The position numbers and the translations under genes were made by a program. A stretch of DNA of 64,000 bases from the NCBI GenBank assembly GCA_016710935.1, contig JADJTY010000012.1:558001-622000 (forward strand), given 5' to 3'. The DNA comes from Chitinophagaceae bacterium. Lineage in GTDB: Bacteria > Bacteroidota > Bacteroidia > Chitinophagales > Chitinophagaceae. The notes under the pieces were generated by a model. It was not told the origin of the DNA and searched no databases. It saw nothing but the letters and a program-made list of their open reading frames with translations. Within the stretch, counting starts at the first letter, position 1. The number at the start of each line of letters is the position of its first letter. Shown here piece by piece: positions 46,135 through 55,737 of the stretch.

Positions 46135-47625
46135 ATGGGATGTGGAAGCGGAGGTTGCGGAACCTCAAAAGACGGAGCACCGGGTGGATGCCAGAGCCAT
46201 GGCAGCTGCTCAACAGGCGGTTGCAACCGTATGAATGTGCATGACTGGCTTGCTAATTTACCCTTCAGCGACCCCGAAAGCGGATGCCGTATTATTGAAG
46301 TGAGCTTTAACAATGGCAGCCGGAAAGATTTTTACCGGAATATAACTTTGCACCATTACGAAAAAGGAGATATGATCGCTGTGGAAGGCGTGAGCGGTTT
46401 TGACGTAGGCATGGTAAACATGACCGGAGAACTGGTTCGCCTGCAAATGAAAAAACGTAAGGTTGACGAGAAGAGCCCGGATATAAGAAAAGTTTTACGC
46501 CGGGCCACTGAAGCTGATATTTCCAAAATGCTTGAATCTAAAGCGCGGGAAGCACAGGTGCTTATACGCAGCCGTGCTATGGCCCGCCAGCTTAAACTGG
46601 ATCTTAAAATGGCCGAAGTTGAAGTACAGGCAGATAGTCGTAAGGCCACATTTTTTTACATTGCTGATGACCGTGTTGACTTTAGAGAGCTTATAAAATT
46701 ATATGCTTCCGAATTTAAAGTAAAGGTAGAAATGCGCCAGATCGGTGCCCGCCAGGAAGCCGGAAAAGTAGGCGGAATAGGCAGTTGCGGCCGTGAGCTT
46801 TGCTGCAGCAGCTGGCTTACTGATTTTAAAAGTGTAAATACCAATGCAGCCCGTTACCAGAATTTAAGCATCAATCAAACCAAATTAAGCGGCCAGTGCG
46901 GCAGGCTTAAATGCTGTTTAAATTACGAGCTGGATACTTATATGGATGCCCTGCAGTTTTTTCCGGATGATGCAGATATGCTGGAGATGGAAAAAAGCCG
47001 TGCCTTTTTGGTGAAGAAAGATATTTTCCGAAACCTGATGTGGTATACCATGCCGGATAGCAACAAGCAATACCCGTTAACTATTGAGCGTGTTAAAAAA
47101 ATAAAAGAATTAAACAAACAAGGTATTCGCCCTGCTGACCTTGAACCGGTTGAAGTGGTAAGTAACAAACCAAAAGAAATTGAACCTACATACGCAGATG
47201 TGGTTGGCCAGATCAGTTTAAAAACTTTGGAAAAAACCAGCCGTAAAAGAAGAGACCAGGAAAGAGGTGGTAACCAACCCGGAAGAAACAGGCCCGAAGG
47301 ATCCCGTGGACCAGGGGGTGGCAACCAGCAATCCGGCGGACAGGGACAAAACCGTAATCAGCAAAATCGTGGTGGAGGTAATCAGCAGAACCAGCCAGGC
47401 GGTAATCAGGGTAACCGTTCGCAGAAACCTGCTGGCGGTGGCGGCGGACAATCCGCAGGATCCGGTGGACAAAACCCTGGTGGCAATCAACGGAATAATA
47501 ATCCGAACCGGCAGCAAGGGCAAAACCGCAACAGGCCAAACAGAGGTGGTGGCCAGGGAGGTCAGCAATCCGGTGGACAAAGGCCAAATCAAAACCCCGG
47601 TAATAACAGCGGGGAGAAAAAATAA
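46135..47625 (+). CDS. ricT: RicT/YaaT-type PSP1 domain protein
   Basis: 496 residues. In Bacillus the relative RicT (YaaT) joins RicA and RicF in an iron-sulfur complex that affects RNase Y and development. The PSP1 domain covers ~50-330: HHYEKGDMIAVEGVSGFDVG, FYIADDRVDFRELIKLYASEF, GGIGSCGRELCCSSWL and GQCGRLKCCLNYELD. The N-terminus has an extra Cys/Gly-rich stretch (GCGSGGCGTSKDGAPGGCQ). The last ~120 residues are low-complexity G/Q/N repeats with three QSGGQ-like units. The Bacteroidota role is not established. No ricA or ricF is nearby. Confidence 0.9.
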   Translation: MGCGSGGCGTSKDGAPGGCQSHGSCSTGGCNRMNVHDWLANLPFSDPESGCRIIEVSFNNGSRKDFYRNITLHHYEKGDMIAVEGVSGFDVGMVNMTGELVRLQMKKRKVDEKSPDIRKVLRRATEADISKMLESKAREAQVLIRSRAMARQLKLDLKMAEVEVQADSRKATFFYIADDRVDFRELIKLYASEFKVKVEMRQIGARQEAGKVGGIGSCGRELCCSSWLTDFKSVNTNAARYQNLSINQTKLSGQCGRLKCCLNYELDTYMDALQFFPDDADMLEMEKSRAFLVKKDIFRNLMWYTMPDSNKQYPLTIERVKKIKELNKQGIRPADLEPVEVVSNKPKEIEPTYADVVGQISLKTLEKTSRKRRDQERGGNQPGRNRPEGSRGPGGGNQQSGGQGQNRNQQNRGGGNQQNQPGGNQGNRSQKPAGGGGGQSAGSGGQNPGGNQRNNNPNRQQGQNRNRPNRGGGQGGQQSGGQRPNQNPGNNSGEKK

Positions 47626-47640
47626 CGAAGTTTTAAAAAG

Positions 47641-47670
47641 AACGTCGGGGTTTTACACCCGGCGTTTTTT
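47641..47670 (+). terminator. Terminator of ricT
   Basis: A 9-bp stem (AACGTCGGG / CCCGGCGTT with one G-U pair) with an 8-nt loop and a T6 run, 16 bp after the ricT stop. Confidence 0.8.
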
Positions 47671-47693
47671 AATTTAGCGGTACAAAAATTTTC

Positions 47694-48614
47694 ATGTCAA
47701 TAACAGTTAATAACCTCACAAAAATTTACGGCGCACAAAAAGCAGTTGATGATATTTCCTTTTCTGTAAATAAAGGAGAGATCGTTGGTTTCCTGGGGCC
47801 CAATGGTGCAGGCAAATCAACCACCATGAAGATCATTACCGGTTATTTAACTGCAAGTACAGGTTCTGTAACGGTTTGCGATATCCCTGTTACAGAAAAC
47901 AGCAACGAAACAAAAAAGAAGATCGGTTATTTACCCGAGGCCAATCCTTTGTATTATGATATGTATGTGCGGGAGTATTTAGATTTTGTTACCAACATTC
48001 ACACCGTAAAAAATAAAAAAGAAAAGATAGAAGAAGTTATAAAAACAGTTGGGTTAACTGTGGAAGCCAATAAAAAGATAGGGCAGTTAAGTAAAGGATA
48101 TAAACAACGTGTTGGTTTGGCCGCTGCATTGATACACGACCCCGAAGTATTGATCTTAGACGAACCCACCACCGGCCTTGACCCCAACCAGATAATAGAA
48201 ATAAGGGAGCTGATAAAAAAACTGGGGGGTGATAAAACAATACTCTTCTCCTCTCATATTTTGCAGGAAGTGCAGGCTATCTGCGACCGTGTGATCATCA
48301 TCAACAAAGGAAAAATTGTAGCGGATGATCTACTGGTAAACCTGTTGGGTAAAAAGCATTTTAATGAATTAAGACTGGAAATAAAAGAAGTGGTTCAGTC
48401 AGCTATTTTTGAAGACATTCCAAATATTAAGCAGCTTAATTCACATACCTGGTTATTTAAAACCGATGATGCAGATGCTTTAAGAAGAAGGCTGATGGAG
48501 ATCAGCCTCAAAAAAAATCTGAATATTATTTCATTACAAAGCGAAACAGCAGGAAGTTTAGAAGATATTTTCAGAACTTTGACAGCCGGGGAAGCAATAA
48601 GCAATAAGCAATAA
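47694..48614 (+). CDS. gldA: Gliding motility ABC transporter ATPase GldA-like
   Basis: 306 residues. Walker A GPNGAGKST near 39, signature LSKGYKQRVGLAAAL near 136, Walker B LILDEPTTGLDPNQI, and H-loop LFSSHILQEVQ. The sequence and length fit GldA of the GldAFG transporter needed for gliding in Flavobacterium; in non-gliding relatives the name is only by homology. gldF/gldG are not adjacent. The last codons (EAISNKQ) and the stop lie inside a perfect AAGCAAT tandem array, so the C-terminus depends on repeat number. Confidence 0.85.
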   Translation: MSITVNNLTKIYGAQKAVDDISFSVNKGEIVGFLGPNGAGKSTTMKIITGYLTASTGSVTVCDIPVTENSNETKKKIGYLPEANPLYYDMYVREYLDFVTNIHTVKNKKEKIEEVIKTVGLTVEANKKIGQLSKGYKQRVGLAAALIHDPEVLILDEPTTGLDPNQIIEIRELIKKLGGDKTILFSSHILQEVQAICDRVIIINKGKIVADDLLVNLLGKKHFNELRLEIKEVVQSAIFEDIPNIKQLNSHTWLFKTDDADALRRRLMEISLKKNLNIISLQSETAGSLEDIFRTLTAGEAISNKQ

Positions 48615-48633
48615 GCAATAAGCAATAAGCAAT
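48592..48633 (+). repeat. Six perfect AAGCAAT tandem repeats at the end of gldA
   Basis: The 7-nt unit repeats six times without error, crossing the gldA stop at 48612-48614. It decays into TTAAC/ATTAAC-rich degenerate units up to ~48680, just before enolase. Confidence 0.95.
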
Positions 48634-48668
48634 TGAACAATTAACGGATTAACCAATTAACGTATTAA

Positions 48669-49973
<1,305 letters not shown>

Positions 49974-49976
<3 letters not shown>

Positions 49977-50040
49977 CTCATAGCTAATGGTTCATAGTTC
50001 ATGGCGAGTTTTACTATGAACTATGAACCATCAACCATTA
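49974..50040. repeat. Heptamer arrays forming a 16-bp perfect inverted repeat
   Basis: Units TAGCTCA, TAGCTAA, TGGTTCA and TAGTTCA run from the enolase stop. Units ACTATGA (twice), ACCATCA and ACCATTA follow. ATGGTTCATAGTTCAT (49987-50002) pairs perfectly with 50016-50031 around a 13-nt loop. The right arm overlaps the first codons of the divIC frame. Confidence 0.85.
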
Positions 50041-50354
50041 ACAAAGTGAAATTTCTAACCCACATCCCATCCTGGCTAAAAAACAAATACCTGCTTACAG
50101 GTGTGTTTTTCGCTGTATGGATGGTTTTCTTTGATCCAAAAGATATTTTGTCTGATGTAGAGCGCAGAGACAAACTTAAAGAGCTGCAAACCAGTGAGTT
50201 ACATTTAAAAGGGCAAATAACTGATGCAAAAAAGGAATTGGATCTGCTGAGAAATAATGCACAAAGCATTGAAAAATATGCACGTGAAAAATACCTCATG
50301 AAAAAAGACAATGAAGATCTGTTTATAATTAAATCCACCCCGGAGAACAAATAA
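50016..50354 (+). CDS. Septum formation initiator, DivIC/FtsB-like
   Basis: 112 residues if started at ATG 50016. A single membrane helix (YLLTGVFFAVWMVFF) is followed by a coiled coil (RRDKLKELQTSELHLKGQITDAK region) and the FtsB-like end YAREKYLMKKDNEDLFII. It acts in the divisome FtsB/FtsL/FtsQ group. The first ten codons derive from the heptamer repeat and have no clear ribosome-binding site. A start at ATG 50001 or GTG 50046 is possible. The pairing eno-divIC is common in Bacteroidota. Confidence 0.85.
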   Translation: MNYEPSTINKVKFLTHIPSWLKNKYLLTGVFFAVWMVFFDPKDILSDVERRDKLKELQTSELHLKGQITDAKKELDLLRNNAQSIEKYAREKYLMKKDNEDLFIIKSTPENK

Positions 50355-50466
50355 ATTTAACCTAAAAGCAATATTCCTGTGTAACAGCCGTTTATGTAAT
50401 TGGATAATGCCTTCCTGTCGGTTAGACAGGGATATTTAATTTCTTAACGCAAGCAACTAACTTAAC

Positions 50467-50706
50467 ATGCACAATTTTACGCCGGAAGATCTGTTACAGT
50501 ATTTGTATAAAGAAACTTCCCCAACACAAACAGCCGCTATGAAGGCTGCTTTGGAAACAGACTGGAGTTTACGTGAAAAATTTGAAGTGATCACATCTGC
50601 CCACAGCAGGCTGGAAGCACTGAAAATGTCACCAAGCCAGCAAACAATTGATAATATTTTAAGTTATGCTGAAAAGGCTGTGGCCGAACTTACACCCCAG
50701 GCTTAA
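50467..50706 (+). CDS. Small helical protein of unknown function
   Basis: 79 residues, family not named. Helical throughout: EDLLQYLYKETSPTQTAAMK, DWSLREKFEVITSAHSRLEAL, SQQTIDNILSYAEKAVAEL. The start resembles the N-terminal zinc-finger-like segment of anti-sigma factors (LLQYLYKE, ALETDWSLREKF) but without the cysteine and histidine residues or a membrane helix. A stand-alone remnant of that fold is possible. It is followed by a clear terminator. Confidence 0.65.
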   Translation: MHNFTPEDLLQYLYKETSPTQTAAMKAALETDWSLREKFEVITSAHSRLEALKMSPSQQTIDNILSYAEKAVAELTPQA

Positions 50707-50732
50707 TTCAGTCATCGTTTTAATGTAATTTT

Positions 50733-50760
50733 ATCCCGACTAAAAATCGGGATTTTTTTT
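50733..50760 (+). terminator. Intrinsic terminator abutting nth
   Basis: A 7-bp stem (ATCCCGA / TCGGGAT), 7-nt loop, then eight T in a row. The T run ends at the base before the nth start codon. Confidence 0.85.
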
Positions 50761-51405
50761 ATGACAAAGAAAGAACGGTACCGGTTTTTTACAGATTATT
50801 TTTTGGAACATGCCCCTGATGCCGAAACAGAATTGCTGTATGATGATCCTTTTCAGCTACTCGTTGCAGTCATCTTATCGGCTCAATGCACCGATAAACG
50901 GGTTAATTTAACTACTCCAAAAATCTTTGAAAAATACCCTGATGCTGTTGCTATGAGCAAGGCAACCTTTGAGGAACTTTTTCCCCTTGTTAAAAGCATT
51001 TCTTATCCCAACAACAAAACCAAACACCTGATAGGTATGGCCCGCATGCTATTGGATAAATTTAACGGGCAGGTGCCTATGACAGTTGATGAACTGGTAC
51101 AATTACCCGGTGTGGGTCGTAAAACTGCCAATGTAATAACCTCGGTAGTAGATAATCAGCCCAATATGGCTGTTGATACCCATGTTTTCAGGGTAAGTGC
51201 CCGGTTGGGTTTAACTACCAATGCCAAAACGCCATTGGCTGCTGAAAAACAATTAATTAAAAATTTGCCGGCACCATATGTACACATTGCCCATCATTGG
51301 TTAATATTACACGGTAGATATATCTGCACCGCCAGAAAACCACGGTGCAGCGAATGTGGTTTAAACGGTATCTGTAAATTTGTAAAGAAAACTTTGGAAA
51401 GTTGA
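50761..51405 (+). CDS. nth: Endonuclease III
   Basis: 214 residues. DNA glycosylase/AP lyase for oxidised pyrimidines. The helix-hairpin-helix LPGVGRKTANVI near 119 contains the catalytic lysine, VDTHVFRVSARLGL the catalytic aspartate, and CTARKPRCSECGLNGIC the [4Fe-4S] site with CX6CX2CX5C spacing. The ATG at 50761 directly follows the T run of a terminator and has no Shine-Dalgarno sequence, so its transcript must either read through or start elsewhere. Confidence 0.95.
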   Translation: MTKKERYRFFTDYFLEHAPDAETELLYDDPFQLLVAVILSAQCTDKRVNLTTPKIFEKYPDAVAMSKATFEELFPLVKSISYPNNKTKHLIGMARMLLDKFNGQVPMTVDELVQLPGVGRKTANVITSVVDNQPNMAVDTHVFRVSARLGLTTNAKTPLAAEKQLIKNLPAPYVHIAHHWLILHGRYICTARKPRCSECGLNGICKFVKKTLES

Positions 51406-51495
51406 TTTAAAATTGCAGAATAATCGTTTTATTTGCATGATACAGCTGATCCTTTTAAAACCCCAGCCAATACATTCTAAAAAAGGACTAAATAA

Positions 51496-52431
51496 ATGAA
51501 AAAAATCACCATTGCACTCAGCCTTGTTTTAATGGTAACCCTATCCGTAGAAAAAGCCTCGGCTCAATATTATTTTTATGATAATAAATACTACGATAAT
51601 CCCATTGTATTTGAACTCGGAGGCTCAATTGGCCTTATGAATTGTTTGACCGACCTGGGCGGCAACAAAGGAGTTGGTAAAAAATTTGTAAAAGATCTTA
51701 ACCTGGGTAAGACAAATTTTGCGGGTAGTATTTCTCTTACCGCTATGTATGAATATATGTTTGCCTTAAGGCTGGAAGCTACTTTTGGAACAGTAGAGGC
51801 AGATGATAAGGTTTTGGCAAAAGTTGCTCCTTCAACATATGGCAGGTACGAAAGAAACTTAAGCTTTAAATCCAAGATAACTGACTTTATGCTTGGGCTT
51901 GAAATTCATCCTTTATACATCATTGGCCGCAATAATGAAGATAAAGAACCTCCATTGATTTCTCCTTACCTGCTAACCGGTGTAGGATTTTTCTCTTTTA
52001 AACCACAAGGAAAATTGAACGGAAAATGGGTTGACCTGCAGCCCTTAAGTACCGAAGGACAAGGATTTGCAGAGTACCCGGACAGAAAGCGATATAGCCT
52101 GAATCAATTGAATATTCCTTTGGGAATTGGCGCTAAATACGATATTGGTTCTACTTTAAGTTTGAGAGCTGAATTTGTATACAGAAAACTAAATACCGAT
52201 TACCTGGATGATGTGAGTAAAGAATATATTGACCCAACCTTGTACGCCAATTATTTTACAGGTGCTAAATTAACCAATGCGCTTTTATTAAATGACCGTC
52301 AGTATGAATTGAATCCGGGCCATACAACTGTTGTAGGCGGCGAGCGTGGCCATTCAAATAATAAAGATGCTTACTTTACTTTCAACGTTAAAATTGGTTA
52401 CACTTTCGGCAGAGAAAGAATCAGAAGGTAA
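51496..52431 (+). CDS. Outer membrane beta-barrel protein (DUF6089-like)
   Basis: 311 residues with a signal peptide ending near EKASAQYY. The barrel shows alternating strands (FELGGSIGLMNCLTDLGG, AGSISLTAMYEYMFALRLEA, ISPYLLTGVGFFSF, LRAEFVYRKLNTDYLDDVS) and ends FTFNVKIGYTFGRER. The motif GLMNCLTDLGGN together with the DYLDDVS turn is typical of a Bacteroidota porin-like family annotated DUF6089. Exact role unknown. It is followed by a strong terminator. Confidence 0.8.
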   Translation: MKKITIALSLVLMVTLSVEKASAQYYFYDNKYYDNPIVFELGGSIGLMNCLTDLGGNKGVGKKFVKDLNLGKTNFAGSISLTAMYEYMFALRLEATFGTVEADDKVLAKVAPSTYGRYERNLSFKSKITDFMLGLEIHPLYIIGRNNEDKEPPLISPYLLTGVGFFSFKPQGKLNGKWVDLQPLSTEGQGFAEYPDRKRYSLNQLNIPLGIGAKYDIGSTLSLRAEFVYRKLNTDYLDDVSKEYIDPTLYANYFTGAKLTNALLLNDRQYELNPGHTTVVGGERGHSNNKDAYFTFNVKIGYTFGRERIRR

Positions 52432-52451
52432 GACATCATTGATATAAATAT

Positions 52452-52486
52452 AAATCCCGTTCAGTTAAACTGAACGGGATTTTTTA
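52452..52486. terminator. Terminator between convergent genes
   Basis: A 13-bp stem (AAATCCCGTTCAG / CTGAACGGGATTT) with a 5-nt loop and a T run; it can serve both the outer membrane protein and korA. Confidence 0.88.
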
Positions 52487-52505
52487 TACTTACTTATCAG
52501 CTAGT

Positions 52506-54362
52506 TTAAAGCAGGTTCTTAATTTCCTTTATCAGCTCGCCTTTTGTAATGGGTATGCCCATTATTTTATTGTAAGGTTTCGCATCAACAAAATACACAT
52601 CCCGTATGATCCTTACCAGTTGCCCGTTATTGATCTCTGGTACCAAAACGGTATCAAAATTTTTCAGCATTTCTCCCAGGTTCTTTGGAAATGGCCTTAT
52701 ATAGCGGAGATGTGCGTGTGATACCGAAAGCCCTTCTTTCTGCAATTCAGAACAGGCACTTTTTATTGCACCATAGGTACTACCCCAACCCAGTACCAGT
52801 ACCTTGCCCCGCTCTTCACCACTGTCCAGTTTCTGATCAGGAATATAGTTTGCAATCATATCAACCTTTGCCTGCCGGGTTTTAACCATATGCTGGTGAT
52901 TTTCCGGCTCGTAACTGATGTTACCGGTGATATCTGCTTTTTCCAAACCACCAACACGGTGTTCCAGTCCCGGTGTACCGGGTATGGCCCAGGGACGAAC
53001 CAGTTTATCATCCCTTTTATACGGTTGAAATTTGCCATCCTTATCCATCACATCCGCAAAATTCTGCGATGCGAACTGCGTTTTTATTTCCGGTAAATCG
53101 GCCGCGGCCGGAAATTTCCAGGGCTCGGCACCATTGGCAATATATCCATCGCTTAAAAACATTACCGGGGTCATGTGTTGTACCGAGATTCTTGCGGCTT
53201 CATACACTGCGCTAAAACAATCGCTGGGTGTGGATGCAGAAACAATCGGCATCGGGCACTCTCCATTGCGGCCGTAATAAGCCTGCATCAGATCGCTCTG
53301 CTCTGTTTTGGTTGGTAAACCGGTAGATGGTCCGCCTCTTTGAATATTGATGATGATCAAAGGTATCTCCAGCATTACGGCCAATCCCATGGCCTCGCCT
53401 TTTAAGGCAATGCCGGGACCGCTGCTGGTAGTTACCGCCAGGCTTCCACCATAACTGGCACCAATTGCCGAAGTAATAGCGGCGATCTCATCCTCTGCCT
53501 GGTAGGTTTTAATGCCGAAATTTTTATACTTGCTCAGATCATGGAGAATATCACTGGCCGGCGTGATCGGGTAGCTGCCTAAAAATAATGGTAAGCCGCT
53601 TTTTTGTGATGCTGCGATCAGGCCAAAAGATACAGCCTGGTTGCCCATGATGGAGCGGTATGTTCCGGGATCCATTTTTGCTTTGGCAACGGAATAACGT
53701 GTGGTAAAGGTTTCTGTAGTATCTCCATAATTATAGCCAGCCTGTAATGCTTTTATATTGCTTTCAAATATCTCCGGCTTCTTGCCAAATTTTTCTTTTA
53801 TAAAACCTATGGTACTGTCCATGTCGCGGTTGTACATCCAGTACAAAAAGCCCAGCACAAACATATTTTTTGCACGGTCTTTTTCTTTAACACCCATGGT
53901 TATATCCTTCAATGCCTCCCGGGTCATTTTGGTTACATCCATTCTTATCACTTCATAATTACTCAGGCTGTCATCAGTCAATGGATTTACTCCTTCGGGA
54001 TAATTGGCTAACCGTAGATTCTTTGCATCAAAACCATCTTCATTGGCAATAATTCTGCCACCGGGTTTTAATCCAATCAAATTTGTTTTTAATGCAGCCG
54101 CATTCATTGCCACCAGCACATCGCAGGCATCACCGGGTGTAAATACCCGGTCGCTTGAAAACCGCAGCTGGTAACCGCTCACGCCCGGTAAAGTACCAAT
54201 CGGGGCACGTATCTCAGCGGGGAAATCGGGAAAAGTTGCCAGGTCGATGCCCAGCATGGCTGTGTTGTTAGTGAACTGGCTTCCGGTCAATTGCATACCA
54301 TCACCACTGTCTCCTGCAAATTTAATTACCACGTCTTGTAGTACTTCCTGCTTATTACTCAT
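52506..54362 (-). CDS. korA: 2-oxoglutarate:ferredoxin-type oxidoreductase, alpha subunit (KorA)
   Basis: 618 residues. The gamma domain is fused at the N-terminus (KFAGDSGDGMQLTGSQF, ~12-190), followed by the alpha domain with GNQAVSFGLIAASQKSG, GSYPITPASDIL, YQAEDEIAAITSAIGASYGG and SGPGIALKGEAMGLA. It forms a heterodimer with KorB, which holds thiamine diphosphate, and runs the oxidative or reductive step of 2-oxoglutarate and CO2. korB is not adjacent: the neighbours on both sides are on the plus strand. The 2-oxoacid specificity is inferred from domain order. Confidence 0.9.
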   Translation of the reverse strand: MSNKQEVLQDVVIKFAGDSGDGMQLTGSQFTNNTAMLGIDLATFPDFPAEIRAPIGTLPGVSGYQLRFSSDRVFTPGDACDVLVAMNAAALKTNLIGLKPGGRIIANEDGFDAKNLRLANYPEGVNPLTDDSLSNYEVIRMDVTKMTREALKDITMGVKEKDRAKNMFVLGFLYWMYNRDMDSTIGFIKEKFGKKPEIFESNIKALQAGYNYGDTTETFTTRYSVAKAKMDPGTYRSIMGNQAVSFGLIAASQKSGLPLFLGSYPITPASDILHDLSKYKNFGIKTYQAEDEIAAITSAIGASYGGSLAVTTSSGPGIALKGEAMGLAVMLEIPLIIINIQRGGPSTGLPTKTEQSDLMQAYYGRNGECPMPIVSASTPSDCFSAVYEAARISVQHMTPVMFLSDGYIANGAEPWKFPAAADLPEIKTQFASQNFADVMDKDGKFQPYKRDDKLVRPWAIPGTPGLEHRVGGLEKADITGNISYEPENHQHMVKTRQAKVDMIANYIPDQKLDSGEERGKVLVLGWGSTYGAIKSACSELQKEGLSVSHAHLRYIRPFPKNLGEMLKNFDTVLVPEINNGQLVRIIRDVYFVDAKPYNKIMGIPITKGELIKEIKNLL

Positions 54363-54488
54363 CGTTAAAATTTATGGTATGGCGAAGTTAACAATTTACC
54401 GATATGAAAAAACATAACATTTATCATATTTTACAGTGATAAATACACAATTTGAAATTAATAAATTAGGTTTGTCCAAATTTTTTTA

Positions 54489-55616
54489 ATGTACGACCTG
54501 CACGATTTTTTAACGCCCATTCCCGTTCATGAAATGAATGATGATAAAGGATATACCGATGGGCAACTTGCCAAACATATTGCCATTTACGAACACGAGC
54601 TACCCGATATAACTGAGGCTGATATTGTTTTTGTTGGTGTAAATGAAACCAGGGGAAGCGGTGTTTTTGATAATACCATAAGTGCAGCCGATGCCATACG
54701 CAAACAATTATACCAGTTACATTACTGGCATACGGATGTGGCTTTAGCCGACATAGGAAACATTAAAACCGGTGCTACTTTACATGACAGTTATGCCGCT
54801 GTTAAAACAGTATTGGCAGAACTGTTCCGTATGAACAAAACGGTTATAATACTGGGCGGATCGCATGATATAACGCTGGCACAATACTTTGCTTATAAAG
54901 AACTGCAACAAATAGTAGAAGCCACCTGCATTGATGCAACCATTAACCTGAGAGGTGAAAACCCTTTACGCAGTGAAAATTTTTTACTGGAGATGCTTAC
55001 CGGCGAACCTAACCTGGTAAAGCATTACAACCATATCGGTTTTCAAAGTTATTTTGTACACCCCCGCATGCTGGAAACCATGGATAAGCTGCGTTTTGAT
55101 TGTTACCGCGTAGGTACAGCACGTGAAAATCTGGATGAGATGGAACCGGTTATCAGGAATACGCATTTACTCAGTTTTGATATCAGCGCCATTAAATACA
55201 GTGACTCGCCGGCCAGCACCGAAAGCCCCAATGGGTTTACCGGCGAAGAAGCCTGCATACTGGCAAGGTTTGCCGGACTGAGCGATAAAGTAAACAGTTT
55301 TGGTATTTATGGTTACCTGCCGCAACAGGATCTGCATGAGCTAAGTGCCAAACAGATATCTCAAATGCTTTGGTATTTTATTGATGGCAAAAACCGCAGC
55401 AAGCAGGAAGCATCTATTGAAGACAGAGATTACTTTAATGAGTACCATACCAGTTTTAATGAGGTGGAATCTGTTTTTCTGCAAAGCAAAAAAACAGGGC
55501 GCTGGTGGATGCAGTTACCCAATAAAAAAATGATCCCCTGCAGCTATAACGATTATGTACAGGCCAGCCGCAATGAGATACCGGAGCGGTGGCTGAGGGC
55601 GCAGGAAAGGAGTTAG
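54489..55616 (+). CDS. Arginase-fold (formimidoylglutamase-like) protein lacking canonical metal ligands
   Basis: 375 residues. Ureohydrolase fold with GGSHDITLA near 123. In active arginases DAHxD and SxDxDxxDP complete the two-manganese site. Here the corresponding segments read CIDATINLRGE and SFDISAIKYSD, so His and several Asp are missing. The SPNGFTGEEACILARFAGLSDK block is shared by a Bacteroidota family usually annotated formimidoylglutamase. It may be a pseudoenzyme or use another chemistry. A TAGGTTTG box at 54467-54474 would give a very short leader. The stop lies in a 7-nt G-rich array. Confidence 0.8.
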   Translation: MYDLHDFLTPIPVHEMNDDKGYTDGQLAKHIAIYEHELPDITEADIVFVGVNETRGSGVFDNTISAADAIRKQLYQLHYWHTDVALADIGNIKTGATLHDSYAAVKTVLAELFRMNKTVIILGGSHDITLAQYFAYKELQQIVEATCIDATINLRGENPLRSENFLLEMLTGEPNLVKHYNHIGFQSYFVHPRMLETMDKLRFDCYRVGTARENLDEMEPVIRNTHLLSFDISAIKYSDSPASTESPNGFTGEEACILARFAGLSDKVNSFGIYGYLPQQDLHELSAKQISQMLWYFIDGKNRSKQEASIEDRDYFNEYHTSFNEVESVFLQSKKTGRWWMQLPNKKMIPCSYNDYVQASRNEIPERWLRAQERS

Positions 55617-55689
55617 GAGTCGAGGCGGGAGTTGGGAGGCGGGAGACGGGAGTTTGGAGACGGGAGACGGGAGTCAGGAGTCAGGAGTT
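55608..55689 (+). repeat. G-rich heptanucleotide array overlapping a stop codon
   Basis: About twelve units of GGGAGNN or AGGAGTN with one shortened 5-nt unit at 55622-55626. GGG runs at 55627, 55634, 55641 and 55648 are spaced exactly 7 nt, fitting the G3-N1-7 quadruplex pattern. The array begins in the last two codons of the preceding gene. Confidence 0.85.
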
Positions 55690-55737
55690 TTTAAGTTCGG
55701 GACATACGCTACTAAATAAACGAACCTCTTTAAAAGT

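Noticed and set aside
47218..47677. Several alternative-frame ORFs in the ricT tail
   Set aside because: They result from the low-complexity, stop-poor G/Q/N-coding repeats of ricT.
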